Shown piece by piece: positions 1-10,038 of a DNA stretch of 64,000 nt. Positions within the stretch are counted from its first letter, which is position 1; each line of letters starts with the position of its first letter. The position numbers and the translations under genes were made by a program. Source of the DNA: Paraglaciecola psychrophila 170 (lineage in GTDB: Bacteria > Pseudomonadota > Gammaproteobacteria > Enterobacterales > Alteromonadaceae); assembly GCF_000347635.1 (NCBI RefSeq), contig NC_020514.1, positions 1,550,001 to 1,614,000 on the forward strand, given 5' to 3'. The notes below the pieces were generated by a model. The model was not told where the DNA came from and did no database searches. It was given only the letters and a program-made list of their open reading frames with translations.

Positions 1-923
1 GCAAATGTTGCGGAGGCAATACCTATTAAAATTAACGCCGTTTTTGAAGTAAGACCAAAGCGCATGAATATATGATGCAAGTGGTCTCTGTCTGCTGACA
101 ATGGTGATTTACCTTTTTTGATACGACGATGCATTACAGAGAACATGTCCATTAATGGAATGGCGATCATCCAGAGTGCTGTTACAGGTCTAAAACTGGG
201 CTGGCCATTTTGTGTGCCGAGCACAAGCAGCCATATAATTGTTAGACCAATCATCATGCTTCCAGCATCACCCATAAATATTTTACCAAATATACGACGC
301 AGTCCTCCCAAATTAAATAGTAAAAAGGCAGACAGAGCCGATACAAATGTGGCAGAAATGGCAAACAATTCTAAATTACCACCCCAATAAAAAAGGACAC
401 ACAAGCTTGAAAAAGTCACTATACCTAATACGCCTACTAAACCGTCAATACCATCGGTCATATTAAAGGCATTAATTGCAGTGGCTACAGCTAGCAGTGT
501 GATGGGTATAGCTAATAAGCCTAGTTTTACGTTTCCAAAACTAAATAAATCACCCATATCATAAAGCGCATGGCCAGCACCCATTACCAGTATTGATGCT
601 ATAAGCAATTGAGCAATAAGCCTTATCTTAGCACTGACGTCGTAAAAGTCGTCTAGTGCACCTATGAGAACCATAAATGAACAGGAAATTAAATATAAAT
701 TGACTAGCTGTGAGCTAGGAATGAAAAGTTGTGACATAACTAATAAAGTAAAGTATATGGCTATCCCCCCTATTAGAGGTACATCACCCAAATGCTTTTT
801 GCGTGAGTCTGGACGATCGACCAAACCTATATTTGCCGCAATCGGCCGCAAACCTACAATAGTTAGACATGCTAATAAAAACGCGGATATAAAAATAACC
901 TCGTAACTAGATATTAATTCCAT
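1..923 (-). CDS. wecA: undecaprenyl-phosphate GlcNAc-1-phosphate transferase (WecA), 3' end missing
   Basis: Integral membrane enzyme that transfers GlcNAc-1-phosphate from UDP-GlcNAc to undecaprenyl phosphate, the first lipid-linked step of O-antigen, ECA or capsule synthesis. The reverse strand reads open from ATG at 921-923 to the window edge (about 307 codons), so the C-terminus is missing. Visible family motifs are LVDRPDSRKKH near residue 35, the acidic DDFYD loop, the NAFNMTDGIDGL metal/nucleotide motif, the GDAGS loop, and the WecA-type His motif DRDHLHHIFMRFG. Many hydrophobic segments lie between them. It sits beside the yjb export operon and ugd/galU, which fits polysaccharide assembly. 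MraY is less likely because of the WecA-type His motif. Confidence 0.9.
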   Translation of the reverse strand, partial: MELISSYEVIFISAFLLACLTIVGLRPIAANIGLVDRPDSRKKHLGDVPLIGGIAIYFTLLVMSQLFIPSSQLVNLYLISCSFMVLIGALDDFYDVSAKIRLIAQLLIASILVMGAGHALYDMGDLFSFGNVKLGLLAIPITLLAVATAINAFNMTDGIDGLVGVLGIVTFSSLCVLFYWGGNLELFAISATFVSALSAFLLFNLGGLRRIFGKIFMGDAGSMMIGLTIIWLLVLGTQNGQPSFRPVTALWMIAIPLMDMFSVMHRRIKKGKSPLSADRDHLHHIFMRFGLTSKTALILIGIASATF

Positions 924-1133
924 TAAGTACCTCTTTAAATCATTCAAATATCATAGCACGCTATGTATGACTAAATATTCAATTTATCCCTGCCCCGCAG
1001 GTTTTTGTTTCTATGTTGTTAACAATTATTCATTAGTTGCGTTGTAACTATAGTCTAAGTATCGGTAGGACGTTTTTACTTAACTTTGACTTTTTCATTA
1101 AAGTAACTAATAGGGGTTTCTAATCATTACTAG

Positions 1134-3275
1134 TTAAAATAATGAGCGTTCTTCTGTGGTGTTGTAAAGGGTAATTGGGCGTATCAACGCTTGGCCACCA
1201 TCACGTGCAATAGGGACCCAGGGCAAGCGTCCTTGTCCTTTGGATGGCTTGAGTGAAAACAAGTCAAAAGGTATGGATAGGTAAAACCCTTTAGTAAAAC
1301 TCCCTTCGCCATATTCTTCTGAACTTACGTTAGTAAAAGCAGCATATGCGCCAACGACGATGCCACTGTCGAAACGTTTTGCAAAGTCAACAGTTACTCC
1401 TTTGTCTTTGGCTAAATATTGACCAACATTTAAGGTCAGTAGAGTGTCAGGTAAAAATGCTGGCTGCCAATAGATATTAGCGTGTCCAGTAAGCACCTTA
1501 TAGTCGAAAAAATCAAAGTCATTTTCGTAAGAGCGTTGTTGTACGTAATTCAAGTCAAAACCAAATGCCAGGTTACTATCTACGGGGTGATAGAGTAGTT
1601 CAGCACCAACCCCGCCAAACATCGTCTCTAAATAACCGCCATATACCTGGGCAAATAAATTGGTAGCAATGCGATCGTTCCAGTGCAAGAACAAGTTTTC
1701 CACGGTTACCTCACGGTCTGAAACGTACTCTCGAGCATTGGTGCGCACTCTAGGTAAACTGCTTCTTGCGTTGTCTGTGGTAAATTTAAACTTATCGAAA
1801 TTTTCAAATAAATTAACCTTGATAGTACCTGCTACACTGGTTTTACCATTAAAGCTATACCCGCCGTTTACCAAAACTCCTGCCTGATATAGATAAAAAT
1901 CTTCAGGGTTGCCAAACGTTTGGATCCAAAAGGTTTCAATGCCACTAAAGAAACCTGCTGTGTTCAATGGGTCATATTTGTCCATCGTTCTAGGACTGAT
2001 ATCCTGGCGTTGATAGGTGCTGGTTAAATCGGGCTCTAGAGTCTGGTACTTGGCATGTGACTTAAAAGCATTCGCGTCAACAACCGTCTCAACTAAAGGA
2101 ATAGAACCCAAAGTGTTAACAATGTGATACGTTTTTACAGACTCGGGAAGCTCATAGGCCATGATACGGGCCATTCGCTCTATGGCCTCATCATTATCAC
2201 GGTAATTTGTCTGTTGGCCGTATATTGTTACAGAGTTTTCGTTAAAATCTGAGGAATTTGTCGCAAATCCACCTTGATAATATAATTCCTCGACTAGTCT
2301 AGCGCGATTTACCTGTTCGATTGGAAAATCATTTGTTTTGGCCAATAATGCACGTGGTGGGCTATCGACTTTAATTTGGCTAGTAGTATGTAAATTAAAA
2401 TTATAGTTTATACCAAACCCTACGGTATTTCCGCGTTGAAAGTTAAGACTAAAATCAAAACCATGCCAGCGATATGCTGCGCCTATATTCCAGTTACTGT
2501 CTTGTTTTAATCTTCTGGCAATATTTGGTGTATAGCTGGCGCGATCGCTTGAGTAGTTGTTACCTTCGTATTCGAGCTTTAAGCGCAAGGGAGCCCATGG
2601 TGTTTGATATTCCACACCTCCAAATATTGAGGCAGGTCCTTTGAAAAAACGTTGATAATCTATTTTTCCACCAAGTCCTGAAAACCCACCTGGCCTGTCA
2701 CAATAGCTATCTTTGACGTCGCAAAACGGATTGGATATATTACCCGCTGTGCCCAGGTAGCCCCAACCCATGTTCAGGTGGAAATTAAAATCACTCACTT
2801 GTTTACTTAAACCAATAAACTCACTTTCAAAAAAACCGGTACCACCAAAATCTCTTAAACCTACCGATAGTTCAGGTAGATAGAAACTTTCTTCCAATAA
2901 TCGAAACTTAACGTCTATGCCTTTATCTTTAAGGGTTTGATTTCCACTAAAACCTGTAAACGGACTATATAAGCTGGTGCGCAAGTCGGTGTAACGTACA
3001 GTCGATTGTAACCAAGGAAAGAGTTGTAAAGTGACTGACCAAAAGCGGTATTGGTCGTTATCGGTATAACTGACCCGTAAATCGCCTTCTGCTAACATCC
3101 GTGATGTTGGGGTTTGAATGAGACCTGTTCCGCCATGCACCATTAAAGAGCTACCCATTGGCGTAGGATTCCATGCTTCACTGGATTCTTGACCCTGTAC
3201 TGAAACACAAAAGGCTAAGGTGCTTATAAGTAATAAATATAATTTCATAGGGTTGTTACTTTTTTTTAATCTCAT
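1134..3275 (-). CDS. yjbH: YjbH/GfcD-type outer-membrane exopolysaccharide export protein
   Basis: Large exported protein of about 713 residues with a signal peptide (hydrophobic run followed by VQGQE). The rest has the alternating aromatic, beta-strand character of an outer-membrane barrel, starting with HGGTGLIQTPTSRM and ADGD-like turns typical of the YjbH family. YjbH/GfcD proteins act with YjbEFG in secretion of group 4-like capsule or exopolysaccharide. The ATG at 3275 overlaps the TGA of yjbG (TGATG), indicating translational coupling; a GTG one codon upstream and an ATG nine codons downstream are alternatives. It is the last gene of the minus-strand yjbEFGH operon. Family assignment is from sequence character and operon order; the exact polymer is unknown. 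Confidence 0.85.
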   Translation of the reverse strand: MRLKKSNNPMKLYLLLISTLAFCVSVQGQESSEAWNPTPMGSSLMVHGGTGLIQTPTSRMLAEGDLRVSYTDNDQYRFWSVTLQLFPWLQSTVRYTDLRTSLYSPFTGFSGNQTLKDKGIDVKFRLLEESFYLPELSVGLRDFGGTGFFESEFIGLSKQVSDFNFHLNMGWGYLGTAGNISNPFCDVKDSYCDRPGGFSGLGGKIDYQRFFKGPASIFGGVEYQTPWAPLRLKLEYEGNNYSSDRASYTPNIARRLKQDSNWNIGAAYRWHGFDFSLNFQRGNTVGFGINYNFNLHTTSQIKVDSPPRALLAKTNDFPIEQVNRARLVEELYYQGGFATNSSDFNENSVTIYGQQTNYRDNDEAIERMARIMAYELPESVKTYHIVNTLGSIPLVETVVDANAFKSHAKYQTLEPDLTSTYQRQDISPRTMDKYDPLNTAGFFSGIETFWIQTFGNPEDFYLYQAGVLVNGGYSFNGKTSVAGTIKVNLFENFDKFKFTTDNARSSLPRVRTNAREYVSDREVTVENLFLHWNDRIATNLFAQVYGGYLETMFGGVGAELLYHPVDSNLAFGFDLNYVQQRSYENDFDFFDYKVLTGHANIYWQPAFLPDTLLTLNVGQYLAKDKGVTVDFAKRFDSGIVVGAYAAFTNVSSEEYGEGSFTKGFYLSIPFDLFSLKPSKGQGRLPWVPIARDGGQALIRPITLYNTTEERSLF

Positions 3276-4015
3276 CACCGCACCCTATTTAGGGCTAAAG
3301 TCATTATTTGTTGATTTATAGTGTCGAATTCTGATTGAAACAAAGTTTTCTTAAACGGCACAAATATTTGGCTGCTAGGCATCACTTCTTGATGCGTTTT
3401 ATTCCAGTAAGCTACCGGCGCTGTTATTTCACGGCCATCTGCTTGCAGAATTATGATTCGATCTTTATCAGCCAAATTCGTTAATTGTTGGCCAGTCATA
3501 TATTCGCTTACATCAGCATGTGCACGATGGAGTAAGTTGACTGTTCCATTAATTGCGCCAAATAGTTGCACTGTATCCATCCGAGGCGTAAGTTTGAGTA
3601 TATATTTACCGTTGGGTAACCGGGGATTTTCCGAAGCAACTATGCGCGCTAAATCATAGTCTATCTTGACGGGTAATCTTCGGGCTAAAATCCAGCTACT
3701 AATGGTAGCTCGAAGTTGTTCTAATGACCGAGCCGTTTTAGGTTGTTCTGTTCTGTAACGTTTAATTAAGGTAAAAATATTATCAAGTAATGATTCACGT
3801 GTTTTTTCAAGTTGTATATCGTCTGCCCTATACAATGCAGACCCTGGCCAATACCATTTACCCTGGTCAGCAATAGGTGCTAATACTTCCACTAGGCGAG
3901 GTTCGTGAGTAAACTCATATTGTTCTTTATTTACTACCACAGTTACCGAGGCAATCACGTTATTGAACACTAAATTGCTAGTTAGCAACAAGCACATCAA
4001 AACTGTTCTCTTCAT
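3275..4015 (-). CDS. yjbG: YjbG/GfcC-type capsule biosynthesis protein
   Basis: Exported protein of 246 residues with an N-terminal signal peptide (MKRTVLMCLLLTSNLVFNNV) and no other membrane segment, so probably periplasmic. The body fits the GfcC/YjbG family: an N-terminal beta-rich part (LVEVLAPIADQGKWYWPGSAL), a helical stretch (LDNIFTLIKRYR), and a region resembling SLBB/ubiquitin-like folds. GfcC proteins are thought to assist group 4 capsule export. It lies between yjbF and yjbH, overlapping yjbH by the TGATG junction and separated from yjbF by 18 bases. Length matches the family. The molecular role remains inferred from the operon. Confidence 0.82.
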   Translation of the reverse strand: MKRTVLMCLLLTSNLVFNNVIASVTVVVNKEQYEFTHEPRLVEVLAPIADQGKWYWPGSALYRADDIQLEKTRESLLDNIFTLIKRYRTEQPKTARSLEQLRATISSWILARRLPVKIDYDLARIVASENPRLPNGKYILKLTPRMDTVQLFGAINGTVNLLHRAHADVSEYMTGQQLTNLADKDRIIILQADGREITAPVAYWNKTHQEVMPSSQIFVPFKKTLFQSEFDTINQQIMTLALNRVR

Positions 4016-4033
4016 TGTTGTTATATCCGATGG

Positions 4034-4720
4034 CTATTGATTTAGGCGTGAAATTCGACTTAAGTAGGTGATTTCAAGCGATTCAGAAAGAGGGGAGTCT
4101 TGTTGTATACTTTTAATTAATACACCGTTATTGGTGAACCAAAAATAGTTTTTCCAATTAGTGTTGAATCGGAGATAGTTAGAAGGGGCCATATAACTCA
4201 AATTCTCTATGTATAAAACTGTTTCTATATTAAGGTTTAACGCTTGTATTGTATCTGCAGATGCTTGGTTAAATGTAGATTCTATGGGATAGCCGTATTC
4301 ATCGCTTGATCGGTCTACTATTCGTGACCATGTTTTCGATTTTGGCTCACCTTTCAATGTAAATTGTAGCAATTTAAGTGGGTCCATCTCGCTGTTTGAT
4401 GTATATAGCAGATTATTATCTAAACCTAAGGTCCGAACTACACGGCCCTTTTCCATAACCAACATAACATTATCGCTTGAGACCCATTTATGCTGATTAT
4501 TTTCTAAGTAGGCTAAGGCCATGATAGCGGAGGGGCGTTCACCACGTTTGACAGAAATAACGTCAATTTCTGATTGCTGTACCTCAGGGAATGAAAGTTG
4601 AGCTGCTTGTTGTTCTGAAAACACAATTTTTAACGTTTGGTAATAGGCATGATAAGTGCCGCTGCAACTGCTGGTGAAAATCAATATCAATGAGCTGAGC
4701 GCTAAAGTTTTCAAATTCAT
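4034..4720 (-). CDS. yjbF: YjbF/GfcB-type lipoprotein
   Basis: Predicted outer-membrane lipoprotein of 228 residues. The signal peptide MNLKTLALSSLILIFTSSC ends in a lipobox-like FTSSC, then GTYHAYYQTLK. The frame stays open upstream to 4789, but that extension crosses a strong terminator hairpin (4753-4778) and adds a second hydrophobic start, so ATG at 4718-4720, just before the signal peptide, is chosen. YjbF/GfcB lipoproteins are part of the exopolysaccharide export operon yjbEFGH. The gene follows yjbE after the terminator, so its expression probably depends on readthrough (inference). Confidence 0.83.
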   Translation of the reverse strand: MNLKTLALSSLILIFTSSCSGTYHAYYQTLKIVFSEQQAAQLSFPEVQQSEIDVISVKRGERPSAIMALAYLENNQHKWVSSDNVMLVMEKGRVVRTLGLDNNLLYTSNSEMDPLKLLQFTLKGEPKSKTWSRIVDRSSDEYGYPIESTFNQASADTIQALNLNIETVLYIENLSYMAPSNYLRFNTNWKNYFWFTNNGVLIKSIQQDSPLSESLEITYLSRISRLNQ

Positions 4721-4752
4721 ATTGGATGTTTTGCCCAGATAAAATAGCAATA

Positions 4753-4778
4753 AAAAAGCCGCCATTTGGCGGCTTTTT
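4753..4778 (-). terminator. rho-independent terminator between yjbE and yjbF
   Basis: An 11-bp perfect stem (AAAAAGCCGCC / GGCGGCTTTTT) with a four-base loop lies between the stop of yjbE and the start of yjbF. The U tract on the minus-strand transcript suits termination of yjbE. Because the next three genes have no obvious separate promoter, it may act as a partial terminator giving much yjbE and little yjbFGH. A-rich flanks make it bidirectional in appearance. Confidence 0.85.
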
Positions 4779-4792
4779 AAAAAATACATGTA

Positions 4793-5179
4793 TTAAAGCG
4801 TAGTAACAGTTGTTGTAACTGTTACTGGGGTCGTAACCGTGCTTGTAACCGAATTAGTAGTTGTTGCAGTAACTGTAGTTGTTGCAGTAACTACAACAGT
4901 TACACATTCACCGTCAACTAATTCTTCACCGGCACCGCAATCTGGCGCTGGGCTTGGCCCTGGCCCTGGAACTGTGTCTATATCAGTCTTTGAATTACCG
5001 CGGTTGTTAGAGACAATAGCAGCCGCTACACCAAGACCTAAAGTAGCGCCAACGATAATTGGTGTCGCAACACCCCCGAATGCGGCGCCAGATGCACTAG
5101 CACCGCCGGCATTTTCAATAGCAAATGAGTTACCTGCGAAACATAAAGCTGCTGCTGCAACAATAAGAATTTTTTTCAT
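4793..5179 (-). CDS. yjbE: YjbE/GfcA-like small exported Thr/Val-rich protein
   Basis: A 128-residue exported protein. After the signal peptide (MKKILIVAAAALCFAGNSFA) comes a Gly/Ala-rich hydrophobic segment around residues 25-57 (GGVATPIIVGATLGLGVAAAIV), a Pro-rich linker, a small GAGEELVDGECV motif with two cysteines, and a C-terminal tail of about 35 residues made almost only of Thr and Val. This matches the position and character of YjbE/GfcA, the first and most variable protein of the yjbEFGH operon. The TTTVTATTT tail is low complexity and may be surface exposed or O-glycosylated (speculation). Function is not established. Confidence 0.72.
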   Translation of the reverse strand: MKKILIVAAAALCFAGNSFAIENAGGASASGAAFGGVATPIIVGATLGLGVAAAIVSNNRGNSKTDIDTVPGPGPSPAPDCGAGEELVDGECVTVVVTATTTVTATTTNSVTSTVTTPVTVTTTVTTL

Positions 5180-5511
5180 GACGCTTTCCTTATATAAATA
5201 AAAACAACTAAAAGTATACTAGTTGAAAAATATGCCCACCTCAATAGTTATTTTTGGATCTGTCGTTAAATTTATTTATTATTCACCATATTAGGTAAAA
5301 AAATCATTTGTGGTGATTGATCCACTTACAGGTCAACAATCTGTTGATAAAACGATGTTGTCGATTGATAATTCACTAATACACATTATATAATTTAATA
5401 TCTATTTAAGTCAGATATTGCGTTTTGAATATGTTTTTGCTCTTATTGAGTTTTATTTCATTATGAACTAAGCGTAAGCTGCTAAAAATTGGGTTAAAGG
5501 ATCTTAATTAG
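5180..5511. other. divergent intergenic region yjbE/ugd
   Basis: These 332 bases separate the minus-strand yjbEFGH operon from the plus-strand ugd-galU pair and must hold both promoters. The stretch is very AT-rich, with several poly-A/T tracts. I see no convincing ops/JUMPstart element, riboswitch or strong -35/-10 pair, and no coding frame. Confidence 0.6.
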
Positions 5512-6852
5512 ATGAAAGTAACAGTATTTGGAATTGGTTATGTAGGCTTAGTGCAAGCTGCTGTGATGGCTGAGGTGGGTCATGAAGTGGTGTGTGTTGA
5601 CATTGACCAGGATAAAGTTAACCGATTGAAACAAGGTCACATCCCTATTTTTGAGCCAGGTTTAACACCTTTAGTTAAATCTAACTACGAAGCTGGAAGA
5701 GTAGATTTCACTACTGATGCTGCTCATGGTGTAGCCCATGGCGAAGTGATTTTTATTGCTGTTGGAACTCCCCCTGATGAGGATGGTGCTGCCGACCTTA
5801 AATATGTACTAGCAGTGGCAGAGACTATAGCAACCCATATGGACTCTCATAAATTTGTGATTAATAAGTCTACGGTGCCGGTGGGTACCGCGGATAAAGT
5901 AAAGGCCATGATGGCGCATACTTTATCGTATGCCAATAAGTCTATGACTTTTGATGTGTTGTCTAACCCTGAATTCCTAAAAGAAGGAGCGGCAGTGAAT
6001 GACTGCATGCGTCCTGACCGTATCATTTTAGGGACTGATAGCGAATCGGCAGAAAAGAAACTTCGAGAGTTGTATTCACCTTTTAACCGTAATCACGATA
6101 AAATCATTGTAATGGATATTCGTAGTGCCGAGCTAACTAAGTACGCGGCTAACTGTATGTTGGCCACCAAAATTAGTTTTATGAATGAGATGTCTAACCT
6201 TGCGGAAGTATTTGGTGCAGACATAGAAAATGTGCGCAAGGGTATAGGGTCCGACCCGCGCATCGGTTATCAGTTTATTTATCCTGGCTGTGGTTATGGC
6301 GGTTCATGTTTCCCCAAAGATGTGCAGGCGCTTGCTAGAAGTGCATCGGCGGCAGGTTATACGGCTCGAGTATTGGAAGCTGTTGAAGCGGTAAATTATT
6401 CGCAAAAAGAAAAATTGTTTGAGTATATTTATAAACATTTCTCTGGTGATTTAAAGGGTAAAACAGTGGCATTGTGGGGGTTGTCTTTTAAACCCAATAC
6501 CGATGATATGCGTGAGGCTTCGAGTCGTGTTTTGATGGAAAAATTATGGGCCGCGGGTGCCAGTGTCAAGGCTTATGATCCAGAAGCCATGGAAGAGACC
6601 CAGCGGATTTATGGTAGTCGTGATGACTTGGCTTTGATGGGAACCAAAGAAGCGGCATTAGACGGTGCAGATTTCCTAGTGATATGTACTGAATGGCAAA
6701 GTTTCAGGGCCCCTGATTTTGAGTTGATTAAACAGAAATTGTCTATGCCCTTGTTGTTTGATGGGCGTAATTTATTCGAACCAACACTCATGATGGAATA
6801 CGGATTGCATTATTATGCTATTGGTCGTGGTTTATCAGTAAAGGAACACTAA
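5512..6852 (+). CDS. ugd: UDP-glucose 6-dehydrogenase
   Basis: Oxidises UDP-glucose to UDP-glucuronate with two NAD+, feeding capsule/exopolysaccharide or lipid A sugar synthesis. The 446-residue protein starts with the Rossmann motif GIGYVGL, has the FEPGL and KSTVPVGT motifs of the UDP-glucose/GDP-mannose dehydrogenase family, the catalytic-cysteine motif [14 protein letters not shown] near residue 260, and a C-terminal Rossmann-like domain ([19 protein letters not shown]). Length is normal. It is followed after one base by galU, which makes its substrate, so the two form an operon beside the yjb export genes. Confidence 0.97.
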   Translation: MKVTVFGIGYVGLVQAAVMAEVGHEVVCVDIDQDKVNRLKQGHIPIFEPGLTPLVKSNYEAGRVDFTTDAAHGVAHGEVIFIAVGTPPDEDGAADLKYVLAVAETIATHMDSHKFVINKSTVPVGTADKVKAMMAHTLSYANKSMTFDVLSNPEFLKEGAAVNDCMRPDRIILGTDSESAEKKLRELYSPFNRNHDKIIVMDIRSAELTKYAANCMLATKISFMNEMSNLAEVFGADIENVRKGIGSDPRIGYQFIYPGCGYGGSCFPKDVQALARSASAAGYTARVLEAVEAVNYSQKEKLFEYIYKHFSGDLKGKTVALWGLSFKPNTDDMREASSRVLMEKLWAAGASVKAYDPEAMEETQRIYGSRDDLALMGTKEAALDGADFLVICTEWQSFRAPDFELIKQKLSMPLLFDGRNLFEPTLMMEYGLHYYAIGRGLSVKEH

Positions 6853-6853
6853 T

Positions 6854-7747
6854 ATGAGTCAAGTTAAAAAAGCAGTTATCCCGGTAGCAGGATTGGGAAC
6901 AAGAATGCTACCAGCTACTAAGGCTATTCCTAAAGAAATGCTGCCAGTGGTAGATAAGCCTCTAATCCAGTATGTGGTAGCTGAGTGTGTTGCTGCGGGG
7001 ATCAAAGAAATTATATTGGTCACGCATGCCAGTAAAAATAGTATCGAGAACCATTTTGATACTAGTTTTGAGCTTGAAGCAACCTTGGAAAAAAGGGTTA
7101 AACGTCAACTCTTAGAGGCTGTACAAGCTATTTGCCCAAAGGACGTAACTATCATGCATGTTCGCCAAGGTGTAGCAAAAGGCTTAGGCCATGCGGTGTT
7201 ATGTGCACGTCCAATGGTAGGCGACGCACCCTTTGCAGTGGTGCTCCCCGATGTCATTATCGATGAGTACACCAGCAACCTTAAAAAAGATAATTTGGCG
7301 AATATGGTGGCTAAATTTAATACTAGCCGTGTTAGTCAGATCATGGTTGAGCAAGTCTCTCAAGAAGATGTCAGTAAATATGGCATTGTTGACTTAGAAG
7401 GCTTAGATTTAAAACAAGGCGAGTCAGGCAAAATTTACGGTATGGTCGAAAAACCTGACCTAGAAGATGCGCCTTCTGATTTAGCCGTTGTAGGACGTTA
7501 CGTTTTATCTGAAAATATTTGGGATATGCTAGAATTCACTCCACCAGGCGCTGGTGACGAAGTGCAGCTAACGGATGCTATTTCCTCTTTGATGAAAACA
7601 GAACAGGTTGATGCTTATTACATGAAAGGCAAAAGCCATGACTGTGGTAGCAAGTTAGGATATATGACAGCGAATGTAGAATATGCTTTACGCCACCCTG
7701 AATTAGGTGACCAATTTAAGACATTTCTTAAAGACTTAAAACTTTAA
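6854..7747 (+). CDS. galU: UTP-glucose-1-phosphate uridylyltransferase
   Basis: Makes UDP-glucose from UTP and glucose-1-phosphate in the cytoplasm. The 297-residue protein carries the nucleotidyltransferase signature [20 protein letters not shown] at the N-terminus, the VLPDVIIDE metal-binding region, and the family motifs YGIVD and GMVEKP. It begins two bases after the ugd stop, so it is co-transcribed with and supplies substrate for Ugd. A perfect 14-bp hairpin follows the stop codon. Confidence 0.97.
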   Translation: MSQVKKAVIPVAGLGTRMLPATKAIPKEMLPVVDKPLIQYVVAECVAAGIKEIILVTHASKNSIENHFDTSFELEATLEKRVKRQLLEAVQAICPKDVTIMHVRQGVAKGLGHAVLCARPMVGDAPFAVVLPDVIIDEYTSNLKKDNLANMVAKFNTSRVSQIMVEQVSQEDVSKYGIVDLEGLDLKQGESGKIYGMVEKPDLEDAPSDLAVVGRYVLSENIWDMLEFTPPGAGDEVQLTDAISSLMKTEQVDAYYMKGKSHDCGSKLGYMTANVEYALRHPELGDQFKTFLKDLKL

Positions 7748-7750
7748 TAT

Positions 7751-7783
7751 ATAGGCGGCTCATCTTTATGATGAGCCGCCTAT
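7751..7783. terminator. hairpin after galU
   Basis: A perfect 14-bp inverted repeat (ATAGGCGGCTCATC / GATGAGCCGCCTAT) with a five-base loop starts four bases after the galU stop. It lacks a clear T run on the plus strand, so it may be an imperfect terminator or an mRNA-stabilising hairpin shared by the two convergent genes. Confidence 0.65.
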
Positions 7784-7836
7784 GCTGATAACCCATTCTA
7801 CTTTACCATTGCTGTGCAGTTTTAATAATCTAAATA

Positions 7837-8139
7837 CTAATTTGTCTCTATCTGATTCTTCAACTTTTGAAGCATTTTTTTACCTACACCTTTTACATTT
7901 ACCAAGTCGTTTACAGACTTAAACTTACCATGTTTGGCCCTGTATTCGATGATGGCCGCTGCCTTTTTCTTACCTAAGCCCGGTAAAGAAACTAATTGTT
8001 CTAAAGACGCGGTATTCAGATTGACCCTAGACATATGTTTTTGACTAATTTCACTTTTTGTCGGATCAGCCATCGCTAAATTGACTGAAGTAGTCAAACA
8101 TACGCCGGAAAGTAATAATATACAGATGAGTTTTTTCAT
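7837..8139 (-). CDS. small exported helix-hairpin-helix protein, ComEA family
   Basis: A 100-residue protein with a signal peptide ([24 protein letters not shown]) and one ComEA-type double HhH domain: [33 protein letters not shown], shown by motifs [16 protein letters not shown] and VKGVGKKML. ComEA-like proteins bind DNA non-specifically in the periplasm and help DNA uptake; many short gammaproteobacterial homologues of this size lack a proven role. ATG at 8139 is preferred over an upstream in-frame ATG (8166) because it begins the signal peptide and has an AGGGAA box in front. The gene stands alone, convergent with galU. Confidence 0.85.
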   Translation of the reverse strand: MKKLICILLLSGVCLTTSVNLAMADPTKSEISQKHMSRVNLNTASLEQLVSLPGLGKKKAAAIIEYRAKHGKFKSVNDLVNVKGVGKKMLQKLKNQIETN

Positions 8140-8279
8140 AGATAAATTCCCTATTGTTGATTCCATGTTGATGCTATTACATCAAGCCAAGCATAGTAGA
8201 GGCAGCTAAGTTCGTAAAGAAATTAGCTGCGGATCTAAAAGATTAAAAATCGAATGTAACCTTAAGCATTTCGATTAGT

Positions 8280-10038
8280 TCACAGAAAATATTTTTTTGT
8301 GACTATGTTAGTCATTATGTCGGTAAATTCAGCTTGGCTTAGACCTAGTTCAGTTAACCCTGTATTGACGTAGGATGTTGTTTCATTACAACGTGTTGTC
8401 TTTGCTAAGTAATATTCTTTGGCAAGGGTTAGATTTAGCCCAAATAGAAAACTAAGCTGGCGGGCGTTGCCTTTATTTTCTTGCTTCTGCATGACTAAAT
8501 CGTAGTGCTGCAATATGTCTAATATTTGTTTGTCTTGTTGCCATGCATTAGCCAGTGCAAGTGCGTTGTTTTTTCATGTTTTCGGTTGCTTTTAGTTTAA
8601 CCAGATTTGCCACTTTAAAAGTAGGAAGGGTAGATGATTCTCATTGGTTCATGGAACGAATGCTGGTTAGGGTAAATAACCTAAACACTAAAAAGTAAGC
8701 TATTTTGCTGGCTAATCCTGGGGATATTAGTTTAGTTCTGGCTGCTAATTTACTTATTATAAATACAAAAAACTGACTAAAAGTGAGTAATGCTTTCTGT
8801 AGAGGAAAGTAGCGTTGGTTACGGCGCAACAGCAAAAATTGCTGTAATAAAAAGCTATTGGCTCGTTCAAAACCAAGCATGGCTAAAGCATGTTGAATGC
8901 TTTGCACTAGCTGTTTATTCAGGTTTTTAGCAGAGGCTGAAATTTGCAGTTGATGAGCATAAGAGGGTTCATTTTCTATTGCTTTAACCATCATGGCTAC
9001 ATTAGTTTTGATGTGACTGAGTTGGTCTTGAATAACCAATAAAGATGCAGGGGGAACCTGCATTCGCAGTACCGGAGCAAAAGCGGTTATTGGTTAATGC
9101 CTACTTTTTATGGAAATATAATCCATCAAGTCAGTGCCCCACCATTGGTTGAGTCGAGTAAAACCATTGAGTTGCTGACACGGATAATTTTGGATTACTT
9201 GCTGTGTTAGTGTGAGCTGAATATTTGTTTGATCTGCTGGCAGCACAACAGCTTGTTTGGTCGGTAAGGGTTTGGTGACTAAGCCTTCATTTGTTAGGGA
9301 TAACACTATATGGATAGAGCTATCTTGTAATCGAATATAACTGCCTATTGGCAATACGCTTGGGTACTGTAGTAATGGTGTCAGCAACGTATACCATCTC
9401 TGACCACACTTGATAATTAGGTGTTTGATAGCGTTTGCAAAACTAATCGCTTGTTGATGTTTGTTGGGGATACATAACAACGTTAATCTGTTCGCCATGT
9501 AAGCTAAGTTTGTGACAGGGCTAGTCATATTGACGCGAGGATAACGAGTTAAGTGGATATGAGTACATAGTAGATAATTACAAAGCCAGATATGCTGTTT
9601 GTTATTTTTTAATAGCTGCGCAAATCTAGGATTTATTTGTCCGACACTTGTGGTCTGCGACTTTTCATTTTCTTCAACGGTTTGATAGTGCTTTTCTATG
9701 GATGCTTGTTCTAATGCATAGATACTCAGCGAGCCGCACATTAATTGAATCGTAACCGACGAATCAAACTTGTTTCTCACTGCTAATAAACACGTAAAAA
9801 CAGCTGATTTGAAAGCGGGGTTAACAATAAATGGTAGTTGTGGTTTATACAACTGTGGTTGAGCAAAAATGAGATCGGGATAAGTCTTGGCTGCGTCATA
9901 TAAGCTTTTGCAAAAGTGTGGTGACGCTTTAAGTAAATCTCTGTCTAAAAGTGCAGTGCGGTAAATTTTGAGTAACTTTGCCAGAGCAATATAGTGTTGC
10001 TTAACTATTTCTGATGGTATAAGAACATTATTTAACCA
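8280..10038 (-). pseudogene. broken HDOD-domain signalling protein
   Basis: One ancestral gene of about 585 codons is visible in three pieces. Piece 1 (10038 down to 9097) is open in one frame but has no ATG; only a TTG at 9852 gives a start. It contains a stretch resembling the end of HD-GYP-like domains (YPSVLPIGSYIRL). A TAA at 9094-9096 stops it, yet the same frame continues as piece 2 (VPPASLLVIQDQLS ... SIQHALAMLGFERANS), which reads like an HDOD domain. A TGA at 8641-8643, where Trp is plausible, stops that. The frame then resumes and shifts by one extra base at an A6 run (T6 at 8569-8574 on the plus strand) into piece 3 (ALALANAWQQDKQIL ...), ending at 8280. No short separate genes are convincing. 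Family naming is by my own alignment to remembered patterns. Confidence 0.65.

Noticed and set aside
4839..5201. Plus-strand frame opposite yjbE
   Set aside because: It is the antisense shadow of the repetitive Thr/Val codons of yjbE and has no ribosome site or family likeness.
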